DNA of 64,000 nt, taken from NCBI RefSeq assembly GCF_023516215.1, contig NZ_CP097349.1:1922001-1986000 (forward strand), given 5' to 3'. Below the pieces are notes generated by a model. That model was not told where the DNA came from, ran no database searches, and saw only the letters and a program-made list of their open reading frames with translations. This stretch comes from Cytobacillus pseudoceanisediminis. Lineage in GTDB: Bacteria > Bacillota > Bacilli > Bacillales > Cytobacillaceae. The position numbers were made by a program, and so were the translations under genes. Below are positions 9,596-20,206 of this stretch, piece after piece; position 1 is the first letter of the stretch, and each line of letters opens with the position of its first letter.

Positions 9596-10027
9596 TTAGA
9601 ATCGTTTCTTCATCAACGCCTGCCTTTCTAGTTCTTCCAGCTTTTTTAAGAAGTCATTCTCTGCCTCAAGGAATTTAATCCTTGCCTCAGCCTTCCTTAG
9701 TTTCTCCTCAATGGAAAGTTGTTTAGAAGAAGGACGTCCAGTGCTCCCTTTACCTCGACGTTCCGTAAGGAAACCTTCCTCCCCGAACCTTTCGAATGTT
9801 TCTCTCCAACGCTTAAGACAACGTTTTGGCTGTTCCTTGCCAATCATCTCGAGATCAAAGCCTTGTTCAATAAAGATTTGCGATGGTGTTTTCCCACTTT
9901 TGTACTCCGCCACTGCTTTTATCTTAAATTCAGAACTATAGGAGATTGACCTCTCAGAAGCCCTCAAAACATTAGGATTCTTTTCAAGCTCTTTCATTTG
10001 GAATTCATTATAGATATTCTTACTCAT
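9596..10027 (-). CDS. IS3-family transposase OrfA (DNA-binding subunit)
   Basis: 143 residues: an HTH_28/helix-turn-helix region (YSSEFKIKAVAEYKSGKTPS, LKRWRETFERFGEEGF) then a leucine-zipper-like coiled coil (IEEKLRKAEARIKFLEAEND). Near its 3' end the minus strand reads AAAAAAG at 9647-9641 (TTC-TTA-AAA-AAG). This is the classic IS3 slippery heptamer for -1 frameshifting into OrfB. Start ATG at 10027 follows GGAGGATTTTTT, a good ribosome site. Confidence 0.9.
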   Translation of the reverse strand: MSKNIYNEFQMKELEKNPNVLRASERSISYSSEFKIKAVAEYKSGKTPSQIFIEQGFDLEMIGKEQPKRCLKRWRETFERFGEEGFLTERRGKGSTGRPSSKQLSIEEKLRKAEARIKFLEAENDFLKKLEELERQALMKKRF

Positions 10028-10145
10028 AAAAAATCCTCCGCCTTATTCATTAAAACTATTGAAACACAAAAAACCCCAGAAAGGGGCACTTTTTTATCAG
10101 TGTCCACTATCTAGGGTATAGTTCAGGACAGCCCTAGCTTCTTAA

Positions 10146-11795
10146 TTAATATGGATCCGTTTCACGGCTTTTCTCAACAGCTTCCTTTGCTGCCTCGTTT
10201 TCAGCAATCGAACCCTGGCCATATTTGGATCTTCCAGCGTCTCGGCCAGGCACTTGCTCTTCCCCGCTCATTGCCAGCAATTCTTTCATGACTTTCTCGG
10301 TTCCTTCCTTCACACGGCGTCCATAATCTTCATCAGCCTGTGTGAAATGCTCAAACATAGCATCCTGAATACGTTTGTCACATACCGCCAGTGCTTCAGA
10401 GAGGTTTTTGATTAATTCCTCGCGCTCCCAATCTTCAAAGCTCCGATATGTATGGCCTGCCTGACCATAATTATTTGGACGATCGATAGGTGCGCTCATG
10501 GCTGCAGCATTATAGGTTGGCCGATGCGGTGTGCGCCCTTCCTCAGGTGCTTCCTTGAAGCCGCCCTTCATCGATGGCTCATAGTTAATATGCGGATTTT
10601 CTCCCGATTCTTTAGGGTCACGAGTATCCATTTGGCCGCGCTGCTGGTTTGTGCGAACAGGTGCTTTCGGCGCGTTCACCGGTAATTTCAGATAGTTTGC
10701 CCCTACGCGATAGCGCTGTGTATCGGAATAAGAGAATGTCCGGCCCTGAAGCATCTTATCATCAGAAAAATCCATTCCGTCAACGAGTACCCCTGTACCG
10801 AAGGCAGCCTGCTCAATCTCTGCATGATAATCCTCTGGATTGCGATCAAGAACCATACGGCCAACAGGAAGCCAAGGGAACTTATCTTCCGGCCAAAGCT
10901 TTGTATCATCAAGGGGATCAAAATCCAGTTCAGGATGGTAATCATCCTCCATAATCTGTACAAATAGCTCCCATTCAGGATAATCTCCCCGTTTAATTGA
11001 CTCAAATAAATCCTGTGTGGCATGACCGACATTTTTCGCCTGAATTTCGTTTGCCTCTTGCTGTGTCAGGTTGCGGATGCCCTGCTTCGGCTCCCAGTGA
11101 TATTTCACCAGTACCGCTTCCCCTTTTTCATTCACCCATTTATACGTATTGACGCCGGAGCCTTGCATATGACGGTATGTAGCGGGTATTCCCCAAGGTG
11201 AAAACAAGAATGTAATCATGTGTGTGGCCTCAGGTGTCCTGGATACAAAGTCAAACATCCGCTCGGGATTTGACACATTTGAAACAGGATCAGGCTTGAA
11301 GGCGTGAATCATATCAGGGAATTTCATCGCATCCCGGATAAAGAAGATTTTCAGGTTATTACCGACTAAATCCCAGTTTCCATCCTCTGTGTACATTTTT
11401 ACTGCAAAGCCGCGCGGATCACGAGCCGTTTCCGGTGAATCTTTTGCCCCTGCAACGGTAGAAAAGCGTACCATCAATGGCGTCTTCTTCCCTGCACCAG
11501 AAAAAACCTTTGCGCGTGTATACTTTTCGACCGGCTCATCCCCAACTTTTCCGTATGTCTCAAAGTAACCGAATGCCCCTGCTCCTCTTGCGTGAACCAC
11601 ACGCTCCGGTACTTCTTCCCTGTCAAAATGGGAGATTTTCTCAATGAAATGGTAATTCTCCAAGGTCGCTGGTCCCCGATTGCCTATCGTACGGATGTTT
11701 TGGTTATCAGTAACAGGATGTCCCTGCCGAGTCGTCAGCGTCTCACGCTTTACATCTTGATCATTTGCTGAATTCCTATCATTATTCTTTGCCAA
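10146..11795 (-). CDS. katX: Monofunctional haem catalase, KatX-like
   Basis: 549 residues, close to B. subtilis KatX (about 547) and longer than vegetative KatA (about 483). It dismutates hydrogen peroxide. Haem and catalytic motifs are present: distal His in [13 protein letters not shown], Asn in [13 protein letters not shown], and proximal Tyr in [15 protein letters not shown]-terminal acidic extension follows residue 450. KatX of B. subtilis is made in the forespore and in the general stress response. A sigma-B-like promoter upstream fits a stress role here. The symbol is by length and similarity of layout; orthology was not tested. Its terminator is disrupted by the IS3 element. Confidence 0.88.
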   Translation of the reverse strand: MAKNNDRNSANDQDVKRETLTTRQGHPVTDNQNIRTIGNRGPATLENYHFIEKISHFDREEVPERVVHARGAGAFGYFETYGKVGDEPVEKYTRAKVFSGAGKKTPLMVRFSTVAGAKDSPETARDPRGFAVKMYTEDGNWDLVGNNLKIFFIRDAMKFPDMIHAFKPDPVSNVSNPERMFDFVSRTPEATHMITFLFSPWGIPATYRHMQGSGVNTYKWVNEKGEAVLVKYHWEPKQGIRNLTQQEANEIQAKNVGHATQDLFESIKRGDYPEWELFVQIMEDDYHPELDFDPLDDTKLWPEDKFPWLPVGRMVLDRNPEDYHAEIEQAAFGTGVLVDGMDFSDDKMLQGRTFSYSDTQRYRVGANYLKLPVNAPKAPVRTNQQRGQMDTRDPKESGENPHINYEPSMKGGFKEAPEEGRTPHRPTYNAAAMSAPIDRPNNYGQAGHTYRSFEDWEREELIKNLSEALAVCDKRIQDAMFEHFTQADEDYGRRVKEGTEKVMKELLAMSGEEQVPGRDAGRSKYGQGSIAENEAAKEAVEKSRETDPY

Positions 11796-11917
11796 AATCA
11801 GACCTCCTAATATTTTATGACGATATTTTACCTCGGTTTTAGAAATTTATACCTGGATTTTCCTGTATTGTTAGGTGATGGGGTTTCTTCCAAAACACAA
11901 TTACTTCAGGTGTTATC

Positions 11918-11942
11918 ATACCCTGTGTGGCTGAAATGAAAC
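11918..11942 (-). promoter_or_regulatory. Sigma-B-type promoter of the catalase gene
   Basis: On the minus strand GTTTCA (11942-11937), 13 bases, then GGGTAT (11923-11918). This matches the general-stress consensus GTTTAA-N12-15-GGGTAT at all but one position. It sits about 120 bases upstream of the catalase ATG. Confidence 0.7.
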
Positions 11943-12030
11943 CTTTTTACGAAAAAAGCTCCTCGTTTATTTGTTCGAATAATGTTCTTGCCTTTGTAAA
12001 AAAATACTCTTGTCCAAAGGGGGTGAAGAC

Positions 12031-12156
12031 GTGCCTAATCTAAATGATAACAAGTTCAAAAAAATTCAATCGGAAAGCCAGAAGCAGGGTAAATCATACG
12101 AAGAGTATGCTGCTGAACTGGAAGAGAACAAAATGAAGGCTCAAAAAAGAAAATAG
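12031..12156 (+). CDS. Small charged hypothetical protein, 41 residues
   Basis: GTG at 12031 follows AAAGGGGGTGAAGAC. The product starts MPNLNDNKFKKIQSESQKQG and ends in MKAQKRK; it is hydrophilic, Lys/Glu/Gln-rich and probably helical. A strong terminator 15 bases past the stop makes this a neat transcription unit, divergent from the catalase gene. Size and composition recall minor spore or stress proteins of Bacilli, but I cannot name the family. Confidence 0.6.
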   Translation: MPNLNDNKFKKIQSESQKQGKSYEEYAAELEENKMKAQKRK

Positions 12157-12170
12157 AAGAAAAGAAGACA

Positions 12171-12217
12171 CGCGCTTTTCCCTTCAGCTTTTACGGGAAC
12201 AGGCGCTTTTTATATTT
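12171..12217 (+). terminator. Rho-independent terminator of the 41-residue gene
   Basis: GCGCTTTTCCC pairs with GGGAACAGGCGC (imperfect, outer GCGC/GCGC), followed by TTTTTATATTTTT. Confidence 0.75.
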
Positions 12218-12294
12218 TTAGACCTTTTCTTAAAACAACATATTAAAAGTCATTTATGAATATTTTTGTATAAGCAATTTAGGGAGGGGTTTAA

Positions 12295-13236
12295 ATGGCG
12301 AAAAGAAAAACGAAGAAAATTTTATTATTTTGTGACCCTGGAATTGACGACTCTCTAGCGATCATTTATACATTGCTGGATCCGAATCTTGAACTGGTCG
12401 GACTTGTTACAAGCTATGGAAATGTAACTGAGGACCAGGCAACAGCAAATGCTTATTATCTGCTAGATCTGGCTGGACAAAAAAATATTCCTATTATTCC
12501 TGGTGCTGCTCAGCCTGTTCAGCAGGAAAAAGTTACGTACTATCCGGATATCCATGGAGCCGAAGGGATTGGACCTATTCAGCCTCCTGCTGATATGAAA
12601 TATCAAACCTATCCATTTGATACAATAGGTATCCTTATTGAAAAGTATCAGAAAGACTTGATTATTGTTGATACCGGAAGATCTACTAGCTTGGCGATAG
12701 CTTTTATACTCTTTGACGAACAGATCAAGCAAGTGGGAGCTTTTTATATCATGGGCGGTGCTTTCTTTGTTCCCGGGAACGTTACACCTCTTGCGGAAGC
12801 CAACTTTTATGGTGACCCTACCTCTTCCAATTACATTTGTAAATATGCCAATAACCTTACGATTACACCTCTAAATGTAACAGAATTCGCCTTATTGACC
12901 ATGGAAACAGTGGAATATGTAACTAATACAGCTACAAACCCTTTCACCATTTTATTAAAACCTATTTTCGAGTACTATTATAAAGCTTATCAGAAGCTGG
13001 TTCCCGGGATTCAAGGAGCCCCTATTCACGATCTGCTTACTATCATGATCATTAATAATCCTGCTATAGCAGACTACATTTATTACGACGTAAGTGTTAT
13101 AGATGGAACTGTAGAGGGAAAGGGTCTATCATACATCGATATCCGGCCCGGCAGCCAGAAGGGAAAGACCAGAATAGCCGTTAAACTTGACTACGATGGC
13201 TTTATCAATGAGTTTCTCAAAGTTATGCTTGGATAA
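12295..13236 (+). CDS. Nucleoside hydrolase-like protein with altered active site
   Basis: 313 residues, the length of inosine/uridine-preferring nucleoside hydrolases, which cleave ribonucleosides to base and ribose using a Ca2+-binding Asp cluster. The signature D-x-D-P-G-x-D-D appears as FCDPGIDDSLAI, so the first Asp (general base in studied members) is Phe. The loop usually reading GPLTNIA is DTGRSTSLAIA. The substrate-binding Asn (AEANFYGDP) and the C-terminal His-Asp (GAPIHDLLTI) are kept. ATG 12295 has an AGGGAGGGG ribosome site. The fold call is firm; activity on nucleosides is doubtful. Confidence 0.82.
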   Translation: MAKRKTKKILLFCDPGIDDSLAIIYTLLDPNLELVGLVTSYGNVTEDQATANAYYLLDLAGQKNIPIIPGAAQPVQQEKVTYYPDIHGAEGIGPIQPPADMKYQTYPFDTIGILIEKYQKDLIIVDTGRSTSLAIAFILFDEQIKQVGAFYIMGGAFFVPGNVTPLAEANFYGDPTSSNYICKYANNLTITPLNVTEFALLTMETVEYVTNTATNPFTILLKPIFEYYYKAYQKLVPGIQGAPIHDLLTIMIINNPAIADYIYYDVSVIDGTVEGKGLSYIDIRPGSQKGKTRIAVKLDYDGFINEFLKVMLG

Positions 13237-13557
13237 AATTATGAATGTCTGATGCCGCCTTCGCTGCTGACTCCCTTAGCAATTTGTATGTCCCCCCTGC
13301 AGGTTCAAATTCCTCATGTATTGAAAAGTTAACTGCAAAGTTATAGATCATTTTAACCCGATTTCTGCTGCAGGATTTTTTGTCCAGCCTGATTGTATAC
13401 TCATTTAATAATTTTAACAAATGGACCTTTCACTCTTATATCGAAAGGAAATATTTAATACTTTGTCCGCATCCCGTTCATAGTTTGTTAACATTTAAGT
13501 ATTACAATGAATTTGTACCGAAACATCATACAGCCCTTTTTTCTTTACCCCTTCAGG
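13237..13557. other. Intergenic region, no gene seen
   Basis: I see no convincing coding region here. A minus-strand open frame overlaps the end of the nucleoside hydrolase gene but has no ribosome site and no recognisable content. The region ends at a plus-strand terminator. Confidence 0.5.
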
Positions 13558-13588
13558 TCCGGCCCTTATTAAGAGGCCGGATTTTTTT
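13558..13588 (+). terminator. Strong rho-independent terminator
   Basis: TCCGGCCC-TTATTAAG-AGGCCGGA followed by seven T. It is about 320 bases past the nucleoside hydrolase stop, so it may end that transcript or a short untranslated RNA starting in the gap. Confidence 0.85.
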
Positions 13589-13679
13589 ATTTATGTCTTT
13601 CACCCTTCCAAAAATTTAATCAGCCTTCATGCTACTATTTTCCTTGTAGAGATCAAGATAACTAACTGGAGGGATTAAT

Positions 13680-14293
13680 ATGAAACATAGGAAATTAGTA
13701 AAATTAGCTGTGGCAGGTTTGGTGTCTGCATTGTTTCTAACTGCGTGCGGTGAAAGCAAGGGTGTATCAACAAAAAGCAAAACAGAGGAGAATGGCGAGG
13801 AGCAAAGTGCAAAGCCTGAGGAGAAAAAGAAGAATCAAAGGCTGGCTCCCGCTCCAATCCGATAAAAGTAAATGAGATGGCTGCGATTGAAACGGTCACA
13901 TACGATGATTCATCAAATGAATATAAAACAAAGATTGAGCTGTCAGTAGAAGAGGTCATTCGCGGACAGGATGCACAGGTCAAACTGAAGGAAATGAATG
14001 AGTTTAACGAGGATGCACCTGAAGGATATGAATGGGTTCTTGTAAAAAGCAAAGTAATAGTTGCCGACTCTGAAACAGAGGACCATCCATTCACGATCGA
14101 TGGAATCATGAACTTTAAATTTGTCAGCGAGAGCGGCGATACTGTCGCAACAGCAGAACCTGATTTTTCTTTTGAAATGTATAAAGGAAACGAGAAGGAA
14201 GGGTATATAGCCGGTTTAGTAAAAACCGGCGAGGATGCCAAAATGGAATATGATTCCTGGGTAGGAAATACCGTGTTTTTTGATTTGAAATAA
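13680..14293 (+). pseudogene. DUF4352-type lipoprotein; frame broken
   Basis: The N-terminal frame (ATG 13680, GGAGGGATTAAT ribosome site) has a lipoprotein signal (LVSALFLTACGES, lipobox LTAC) and a charged linker, and stops at 13865. The folded domain continues in another frame to 14293 and carries the family landmarks GSRSNPIKVNE, TYDDSSNEYKTKIELSVEEV and PEGYEWVLVKSKV, typical of extracellular DUF4352 domains. One extra A in A5 at 13824-13828 joins them (EEKKEESKAGSRSNP), giving about 204 residues. The protein should be membrane-anchored on the outer face. Its function is unknown. Confidence 0.82.
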
Positions 14294-14302
14294 AACTTCA
14301 AA

Positions 14303-14333
14303 GCCCCTCTCATTAGTGAGAAGGGCATTTTTC
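14303..14333 (+). terminator. Rho-independent terminator of the lipoprotein gene
   Basis: GCCCCTCTC-ATTAGT-GAGAAGGGC (one mismatch) followed by ATTTTT. Confidence 0.8.
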
Positions 14334-14335
14334 CA

Positions 14336-15995
<1,660 letters not shown>

Positions 15996-16031
15996 GGTGT
16001 ATACCTCATCTTTCGATTATATGTACATTTT

Positions 16032-16061
16032 TAGATTGCGGCTATAGAAAGGCTCTTATTC
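16032..16061 (-). promoter_or_regulatory. Candidate sigma-G (forespore) promoter of glcU-gdh
   Basis: On the minus strand GAATA (16061-16057), 18-base spacer, CAATCTA (16038-16032). This compares with the sigma-G pattern GHATR-N17-18-CATNHTA. Placement about 40 bases upstream of the glcU start fits the known forespore expression of Bacillus gdh. Confidence 0.5.
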
Positions 16062-16223
16062 CACAAGCAAAAAAAGTATTAAATTCTTTATTATTCTTTC
16101 CACAAAAATAAACAAGTGAAACCAATAGCATCAGCAATCTTTCTTAATAAAAGCTGTTTGACAGATATTTCAATATAATAATTTATCGCACAATTTATAA
16201 TATTTGTGTTAAACTAACAAATA

Positions 16224-16243
16224 TCACTGTCAAATAACAGTGA
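16224..16243 (+). promoter_or_regulatory. Inverted repeat upstream of sstT, possible operator
   Basis: TCACTGT-CAAATA-ACAGTGA, perfect 7-bp arms, 47 bases before the sstT start codon. No T-run follows, so it is more likely a protein-binding site than a terminator. The cognate regulator is unknown. Confidence 0.4.
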
Positions 16244-16290
16244 CAAGCAATTATTCTCTTTTATATAATAATCACTTCGGAGGGAATTCT

Positions 16291-17523
16291 ATGAAAAACG
16301 CAATCAGCAAGTGGAACCAAATAAGCCTGGTCAAAAGAATTCTGCTGGGCATCATCGCAGGTGTCGCCCTGGCTTTGACCATTCCTAAAGCAGCGGGATG
16401 GATCACTATCTTCGGCACTCTTTTTGTAGGTGCATTAAAAGCTGTAGCGCCGGTATTGGTATTTTTCCTGGTAATGCACGCCATTTCCAAGCATAGAAGC
16501 GGCCATAAGACGAATATGAAATCTATTATCGCCCTTTATGGATTAAGTACTTTTCTGGCTGGATTTGTAGCAGTTGTTGCCAGCTTTATTTTTCCGGTTA
16601 CCCTGTCACTTGCTCCCGGAGCTGAGGATGTAACACCTCCTGGAGGGATAGCAGAAGTTCTTCAAACTCTTCTGACTAACGTAGTGGACAACCCGGTCAA
16701 TGCACTGATTAATGGTAACTATATCGGTATTCTGACTTGGGCAATTCTCCTCGGCATTGCTTTAAGAAAATCTGCTGATACAACAAAAAACATGCTCGCA
16801 AACTTCTCAGATGCAATCTCGACTTTAGTAAAATGGGTAATTAGCTTCGCTCCAATCGGGATCATGGGTCTCGTGTTTGATGCGATAGTCACCAATGGTC
16901 TTTCAGCATTGCTTGATTACGGAAAACTGCTTGCAATCCTGCTCGGTTCTATGTTCTTTATTGCTCTTGTTGTGAATCCGCTTATCGTATTCTTAAACAT
17001 TCGCAGGAACCCATATCCTCTAGTATTTAAATGTCTGAGAGAAAGCGGAATGACAGCATTCTTTACGCGCAGCTCAGCAGCGAACATCCCTGTAAATATG
17101 AGCTTATGCGAAAAGCTTGGGCTGGATGAAGATACTTATTCCGTATCCATCCCATTAGGCGCAACGGTTAACATGGCAGGTGCAGCTGTTACAATTTCTA
17201 TTCTGACTCTTGCTGCTGTCCATACACTAGGCATTCAAGTGGACTTTGCAACTGCTCTTATCCTTAGCGTATTAGCAGCAGTATCTGCCGCAGGTGCATC
17301 AGGTGTTGCAGGCGGTTCGCTTCTTCTCATCCCTTTAGCAGCCAGCTTATTCGGAATACCGAACGACATCGCGATGCAGGTTGTGGGTGTAGGATTCATC
17401 ATAGGAGTTCTTCAGGATTCTTGTGAAACGGCCCTTAACTCGTCATCAGATGTTCTATTTACCGCAACTGCTGAATATGCAAAGAAACGCAAAGAAGGCA
17501 AAATTGTAAAAATCAGTGCCTGA
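16291..17523 (+). CDS. sstT: Serine/threonine:sodium symporter SstT
   Basis: 410 residues from ATG 16291, chosen because CGGAGGGAATTCT lies directly upstream; the longer frame has no ribosome site. It is a DAACS-family carrier with 8-9 membrane helices and two re-entrant loops. Diagnostic stretches are [57 protein letters not shown] and [20 protein letters not shown], as in SstT. It imports L-serine and L-threonine with Na+. Monocistronic, with its own terminator. Confidence 0.95.
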   Translation: MKNAISKWNQISLVKRILLGIIAGVALALTIPKAAGWITIFGTLFVGALKAVAPVLVFFLVMHAISKHRSGHKTNMKSIIALYGLSTFLAGFVAVVASFIFPVTLSLAPGAEDVTPPGGIAEVLQTLLTNVVDNPVNALINGNYIGILTWAILLGIALRKSADTTKNMLANFSDAISTLVKWVISFAPIGIMGLVFDAIVTNGLSALLDYGKLLAILLGSMFFIALVVNPLIVFLNIRRNPYPLVFKCLRESGMTAFFTRSSAANIPVNMSLCEKLGLDEDTYSVSIPLGATVNMAGAAVTISILTLAAVHTLGIQVDFATALILSVLAAVSAAGASGVAGGSLLLIPLAASLFGIPNDIAMQVVGVGFIIGVLQDSCETALNSSSDVLFTATAEYAKKRKEGKIVKISA

Positions 17524-17561
17524 TTACGAAATACAGTTGCCAGTCCTTCTGGCTCCTAAAC

Positions 17562-17592
17562 AAAAAAGCCCTCTCATGGAGAAGGCTTTTTC
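17562..17592 (+). terminator. Rho-independent terminator of sstT
   Basis: AAAAAAGCC-CTCTCATGGAGAA-GGCTTTTTC; an A-run on the left makes it usable from both strands. Confidence 0.8.
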
Positions 17593-17636
17593 AATTATGT
17601 ATTTTTTCCATTTGATGATATAAGTTTTAGATAGAT

Positions 17637-18032
17637 TTACTTGGCACTTGCATCCGGCTGGTGAATTCCGAAAATATTCCCTTCAGTATCCTTATAATAA
17701 CCCTGCCAAGCCATTCCAGGAAGAGCATACTTCGGCAATGCGACAGTGCCGCCATTCTCAATGATTCTGGCTTCAGCTGCATCATAGTCCTCCACACCCA
17801 TCGTGCAGGCATATCCGTTTAACGCTTGATTAGCTTCTGGTGGTGGTCCCTGTCTTTGCAACAGAGCACCGTTAATGCCAAGTTCTTCTTCATTTCCAGT
17901 CACTGCTCCATAATAAGGCATTCCGGCATACTCACTCCAATCCTGAAATGACCATCCGAATACCTCGCCATAAAACTTCTTGGCGCGCTCCATATCGTCC
18001 ACATGAACTTCAAAATGAACTAATCTGCCCAT
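17637..18032 (-). CDS. VOC-family (glyoxalase/bleomycin-resistance fold) protein
   Basis: 131 residues with two beta-alpha-beta-beta-beta modules. Landmarks are LVHFEVHVDDMERAKKFYGE at the N-terminus, NGYACTMGVEDYDAAEARI at the second module, and the closing WQGYYKDTEGNIFGIHQP. His and Glu residues typical of metal binding are present. Relatives include glyoxalases, dioxygenases and resistance proteins; the substrate cannot be named. ATG 18032 follows AAAGGAGGAGACT. Confidence 0.8.
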   Translation of the reverse strand: MGRLVHFEVHVDDMERAKKFYGEVFGWSFQDWSEYAGMPYYGAVTGNEEELGINGALLQRQGPPPEANQALNGYACTMGVEDYDAAEARIIENGGTVALPKYALPGMAWQGYYKDTEGNIFGIHQPDASAK

Positions 18033-18281
18033 AGTCTCCTCCTTTTAATTTCGTAATCGCTTACAAATCTATTATAATGCCTATGGAAAAAAGTACAAGG
18101 CGCCTTCTTAACCTCTTATTGCTCTTGTTTCTGAAAATAAACAAAAAGATTCGTTAACCAAATTGATACGGGTGCTACAGAGAAATAGGTTAGATACAAG
18201 TAAAAATAGACGGTTCCTATTTGCAGGATAAATAGGAGAAAAGGATACGCTTGATACAAAAGTAAAAATAGCACTCAAAGT

Positions 18282-18497
18282 TTATTTATAAACACCCTTA
18301 TACAAAATCAAATACAGCACCGGAACTAAAGCGAGTAGCGTTCTCTGATGGTATCAGTGCAGGTGAACGTTTTCCTTCCCTGTGCAAACCCGACAACGTT
18401 TATAAGTATGAAAATAAGAAGCGAATGAAACCAAAATTGATGAGTACTCCAGCTCGAGTATTGATTCCAATTATCGCTAGATTGATTTCATAGCCAT
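18282..18497 (-). pseudogene. Possible remnant of a small membrane protein gene
   Basis: On the minus strand a good ribosome site (AAGGAGTGAGAC) precedes ATG 18497 (MAMKS), but the frame stops after six codons. Protein-like stretches follow in shifted frames: AIIGINTRAGVLINFGFIRF, then LALVPVLYLILYKGVYK ending at TAA 18282-18284. Two or more indels would be needed to join them. The family is unknown. The rest of 18050-18600 shows only a short direct repeat (GATACAA..GTAAAAATAG near 18193 and 18253) and nothing else I can support. Confidence 0.25.
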
Positions 18498-18605
18498 GTC
18501 TCACTCCTTAGGTCTATACTGCCCGCTAAAGAAATGGAGAAGTTCACAGCTCTTCCTCATTTTTCAATTATAATTTTTTAGATATAATCATATAGATGGC
18601 ATCTG

Positions 18606-19132
18606 TTAAAAAAGCTTCATGGATACATTCAGCCCTGCAAGTTTAATTGCTTCTTCCATTTCAGATGAAGCAATTCTGGGATGTCTTTCTTTTGGAAAGT
18701 CTTTCTTTTCAATTTCGATACATACGAAATAGCCGCCAGGCTTAAACACTCGTTTATTTGCCCCAGTGCACGTAGTAAGGATGGCATCTCATGGAGAACT
18801 AATGATGCAAGTGCAAGACCAATACTATTGTCGGGTAATGGAATATGATTAATACTTTCTTTTAGTATTATGATATTTTCATTTTTTCCTTTTCCGCTTT
18901 GGGGTTTGATCACATCCAGCATATCTCCATCAATATCTAATGCATAAACCATTCCAGCTGTGGCTCTTGCTGCGGACTGTAATATTACCAGTGCCAGCAC
19001 CTATATCCGAAATCGTGTACGTATTCTTAATAGGGATCATTCACAGCAGTTCTTTAGTGGAATATCACCTCTTATTTTGGATTTTCCAGAAATTCTATTT
19101 TTCTTTCTGCACGTTCCATTTTTTCTTCCATA
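18606..19132 (-). pseudogene. Class I SAM-dependent methyltransferase (UbiE-like), multiply frameshifted
   Basis: Pieces of one protein lie in successive frames on the minus strand: MEEKMERAERKIEFLENP from ATG 19132, the SAM-binding loop IKNTYTISDIGAGTGNIT, then AARATAGMVYALDIDGDML with the acidic end of strand 2 and SLVLHEMPSLLRALGQ, and finally VFKPGGYFVCIEIEKKDFPK to a stop at 18606-18608. At least three frame changes and an early in-frame stop are needed. Unlike the other broken genes here, no single homopolymer fixes it, so this one is probably genuinely decayed. Confidence 0.7.
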
Positions 19133-19243
19133 TTGATCAACTCTTCCTTTGGACAATTTGTAACTCACCAAATAATATTAATGGATATTACAGACACACA
19201 TACTCTTTAATTATAGTAAAAAAAGTTTTACTTCCAACACCTT

Positions 19244-20143
19244 TTAAAAATCTTCATTTACTAAATCATGAACGATTCCTATAGCCGCTTTACTTCCCTC
19301 ACTGGCAGCAATAATCAATTGTGAAGGTGCCAGGATAGAATTATCACCACTGGCATAAACACCTTCAATATTTGTTCGGCCAAGGGTGTCTGTTTCAATT
19401 CCTCCCATATTATTCATCTTGCATCCTAATACTTCTGCAAATGGCGCAGCTTGGGTTAAACCCGTTGTGACAAAGCCTCCAGCCCTAAAAAGTTCATTGC
19501 CATTTCTAAATTTTATTTTGGCCAAGCGCCCGCTTTCCCCTTCTAAAGCAGCTATCTCATCATCAAATACCCTTATTTGTTTTCTTATTAATATTTCTTT
19601 TTGTTCTTCCGAAAATATCAAATTGCCATTCGTACAAACAGCAAGATTATTACTCCAATTTGAAATCATTTTTGCCATATGGAAAGCACGGTTATCCTCT
19701 GAGATTAGAACTAATGGGCGGTCTCTTAATTCCCAGCCATCGCAAAATGGGCAACTAAATAAGGTTTTGCCATAAAACTGGTGAATTCCTTCAATTGCTG
19801 GAAGTTCATCTTTTAGACCTGTAGCCAAAAGGACCTTTCTGGAGCGAAAGCTTCTGCCGTCTTCTGCACGAACCACGAAAGCATCATTTTCTTTCTTTAT
19901 ATCAGTAACCCGCTGGTTCTCCATTGTGATGTCAGGATAGTTCATTAAATCTTCCCTGGCAATTCTCTTAAACTCAGAAGGTTTGATGCCATCCCTTGTA
20001 ATAAAACCATGAGATTCGTGAGTTACCGCATTTCTGGGTTTATTCTCATCAAAAAGGATAACCTTTTTCCTTGCCCTTCCAAGAACAAGTGAAGCATTTA
20101 ATCCGGATGGCCCTCCGCCGATAATGACACAATCTAACAGCAT
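19244..20143 (-). CDS. Thioredoxin-reductase-like FAD/NAD(P) oxidoreductase
   Basis: 299 residues, similar to TrxB in length and layout: FAD loop CVIIGGGPSGLNASLVLGRA, the redox-active SCPFCDGW (CxxC near residue 130), and the C-terminal FAD-binding GVYASGDN. The usual NAD(P)H GxGxxA loop after the CxxC is poor (LVLISEDNRAFHMAKMI), so the electron donor is uncertain. It belongs to the group of TrxB homologues with CPFC that are not housekeeping thioredoxin reductases. It lies directly downstream of an Rrf2 regulator, and both upstream regions share a similar sequence, so joint redox-dependent control is likely. Confidence 0.8.
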   Translation of the reverse strand: MLLDCVIIGGGPSGLNASLVLGRARKKVILFDENKPRNAVTHESHGFITRDGIKPSEFKRIAREDLMNYPDITMENQRVTDIKKENDAFVVRAEDGRSFRSRKVLLATGLKDELPAIEGIHQFYGKTLFSCPFCDGWELRDRPLVLISEDNRAFHMAKMISNWSNNLAVCTNGNLIFSEEQKEILIRKQIRVFDDEIAALEGESGRLAKIKFRNGNELFRAGGFVTTGLTQAAPFAEVLGCKMNNMGGIETDTLGRTNIEGVYASGDNSILAPSQLIIAASEGSKAAIGIVHDLVNEDF

Positions 20144-20173
20144 ATTTATTTCCTCCTCAATTAAATATATTAT

Positions 20174-20189
20174 AGACTTTTAATATCTA
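20174..20189 (-). promoter_or_regulatory. Candidate Rrf2 operator upstream of the flavoprotein gene
   Basis: AGACTTTTAATATCTA matches the Rrf2-gene palindrome region AGATCTTTAATGTCTA at 13 of 16 positions. It lies about 30 bases upstream of the flavoprotein ATG, in the regulator-flavoprotein gap. Confidence 0.45.
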
Positions 20190-20206
20190 TGATTATCACA
20201 AAAAAA

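Larger units (their letters stand above)
8656..10125 (-). mobile_element. IS3-family (IS150-type) insertion sequence, 1470 bp
   Basis: The ends are imperfect inverted repeats beginning TGAACTGTGCCCC on the left and, read inward from the right, TGAACTATACCCT. Both continue with a GGACA block and an A-rich tract before (A)GYGCC. A 3-bp direct repeat GGA flanks the element (8653-8655 and 10126-10128), as expected for this family. It carries overlapping orfA and orfB with a slippery A6G. Both ends and both frames look intact, so it may be active. Orientation is the same as the upstream catalase gene. Confidence 0.9.

Noticed and set aside
9596..9647. Counting the orfA/orfB overlap of the IS as a sequencing frameshift
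   Set aside because: The A6G slippery heptamer and continuous -1 frame are normal programmed features of IS3 elements.
10146..11795. Vegetative catalase KatA
   Set aside because: The length (549) and C-terminal extension fit KatX-type enzymes better than the 480-residue KatA group.
13223..13420. 65-codon open frame on the minus strand overlapping the end of the nucleoside hydrolase gene
   Set aside because: No ribosome site, low protein character, and antisense overlap with a clear gene; not listed.
16060..16290. T-box leader before sstT
   Set aside because: No T-box core sequence, specifier region or terminator in the leader; only a short inverted repeat.
18100..18280. CRISPR-like or tandem repeat from GATACAA..GTAAAAATAG copies
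   Set aside because: Only two imperfect copies about 60 bp apart, no regular spacing, no cas genes.
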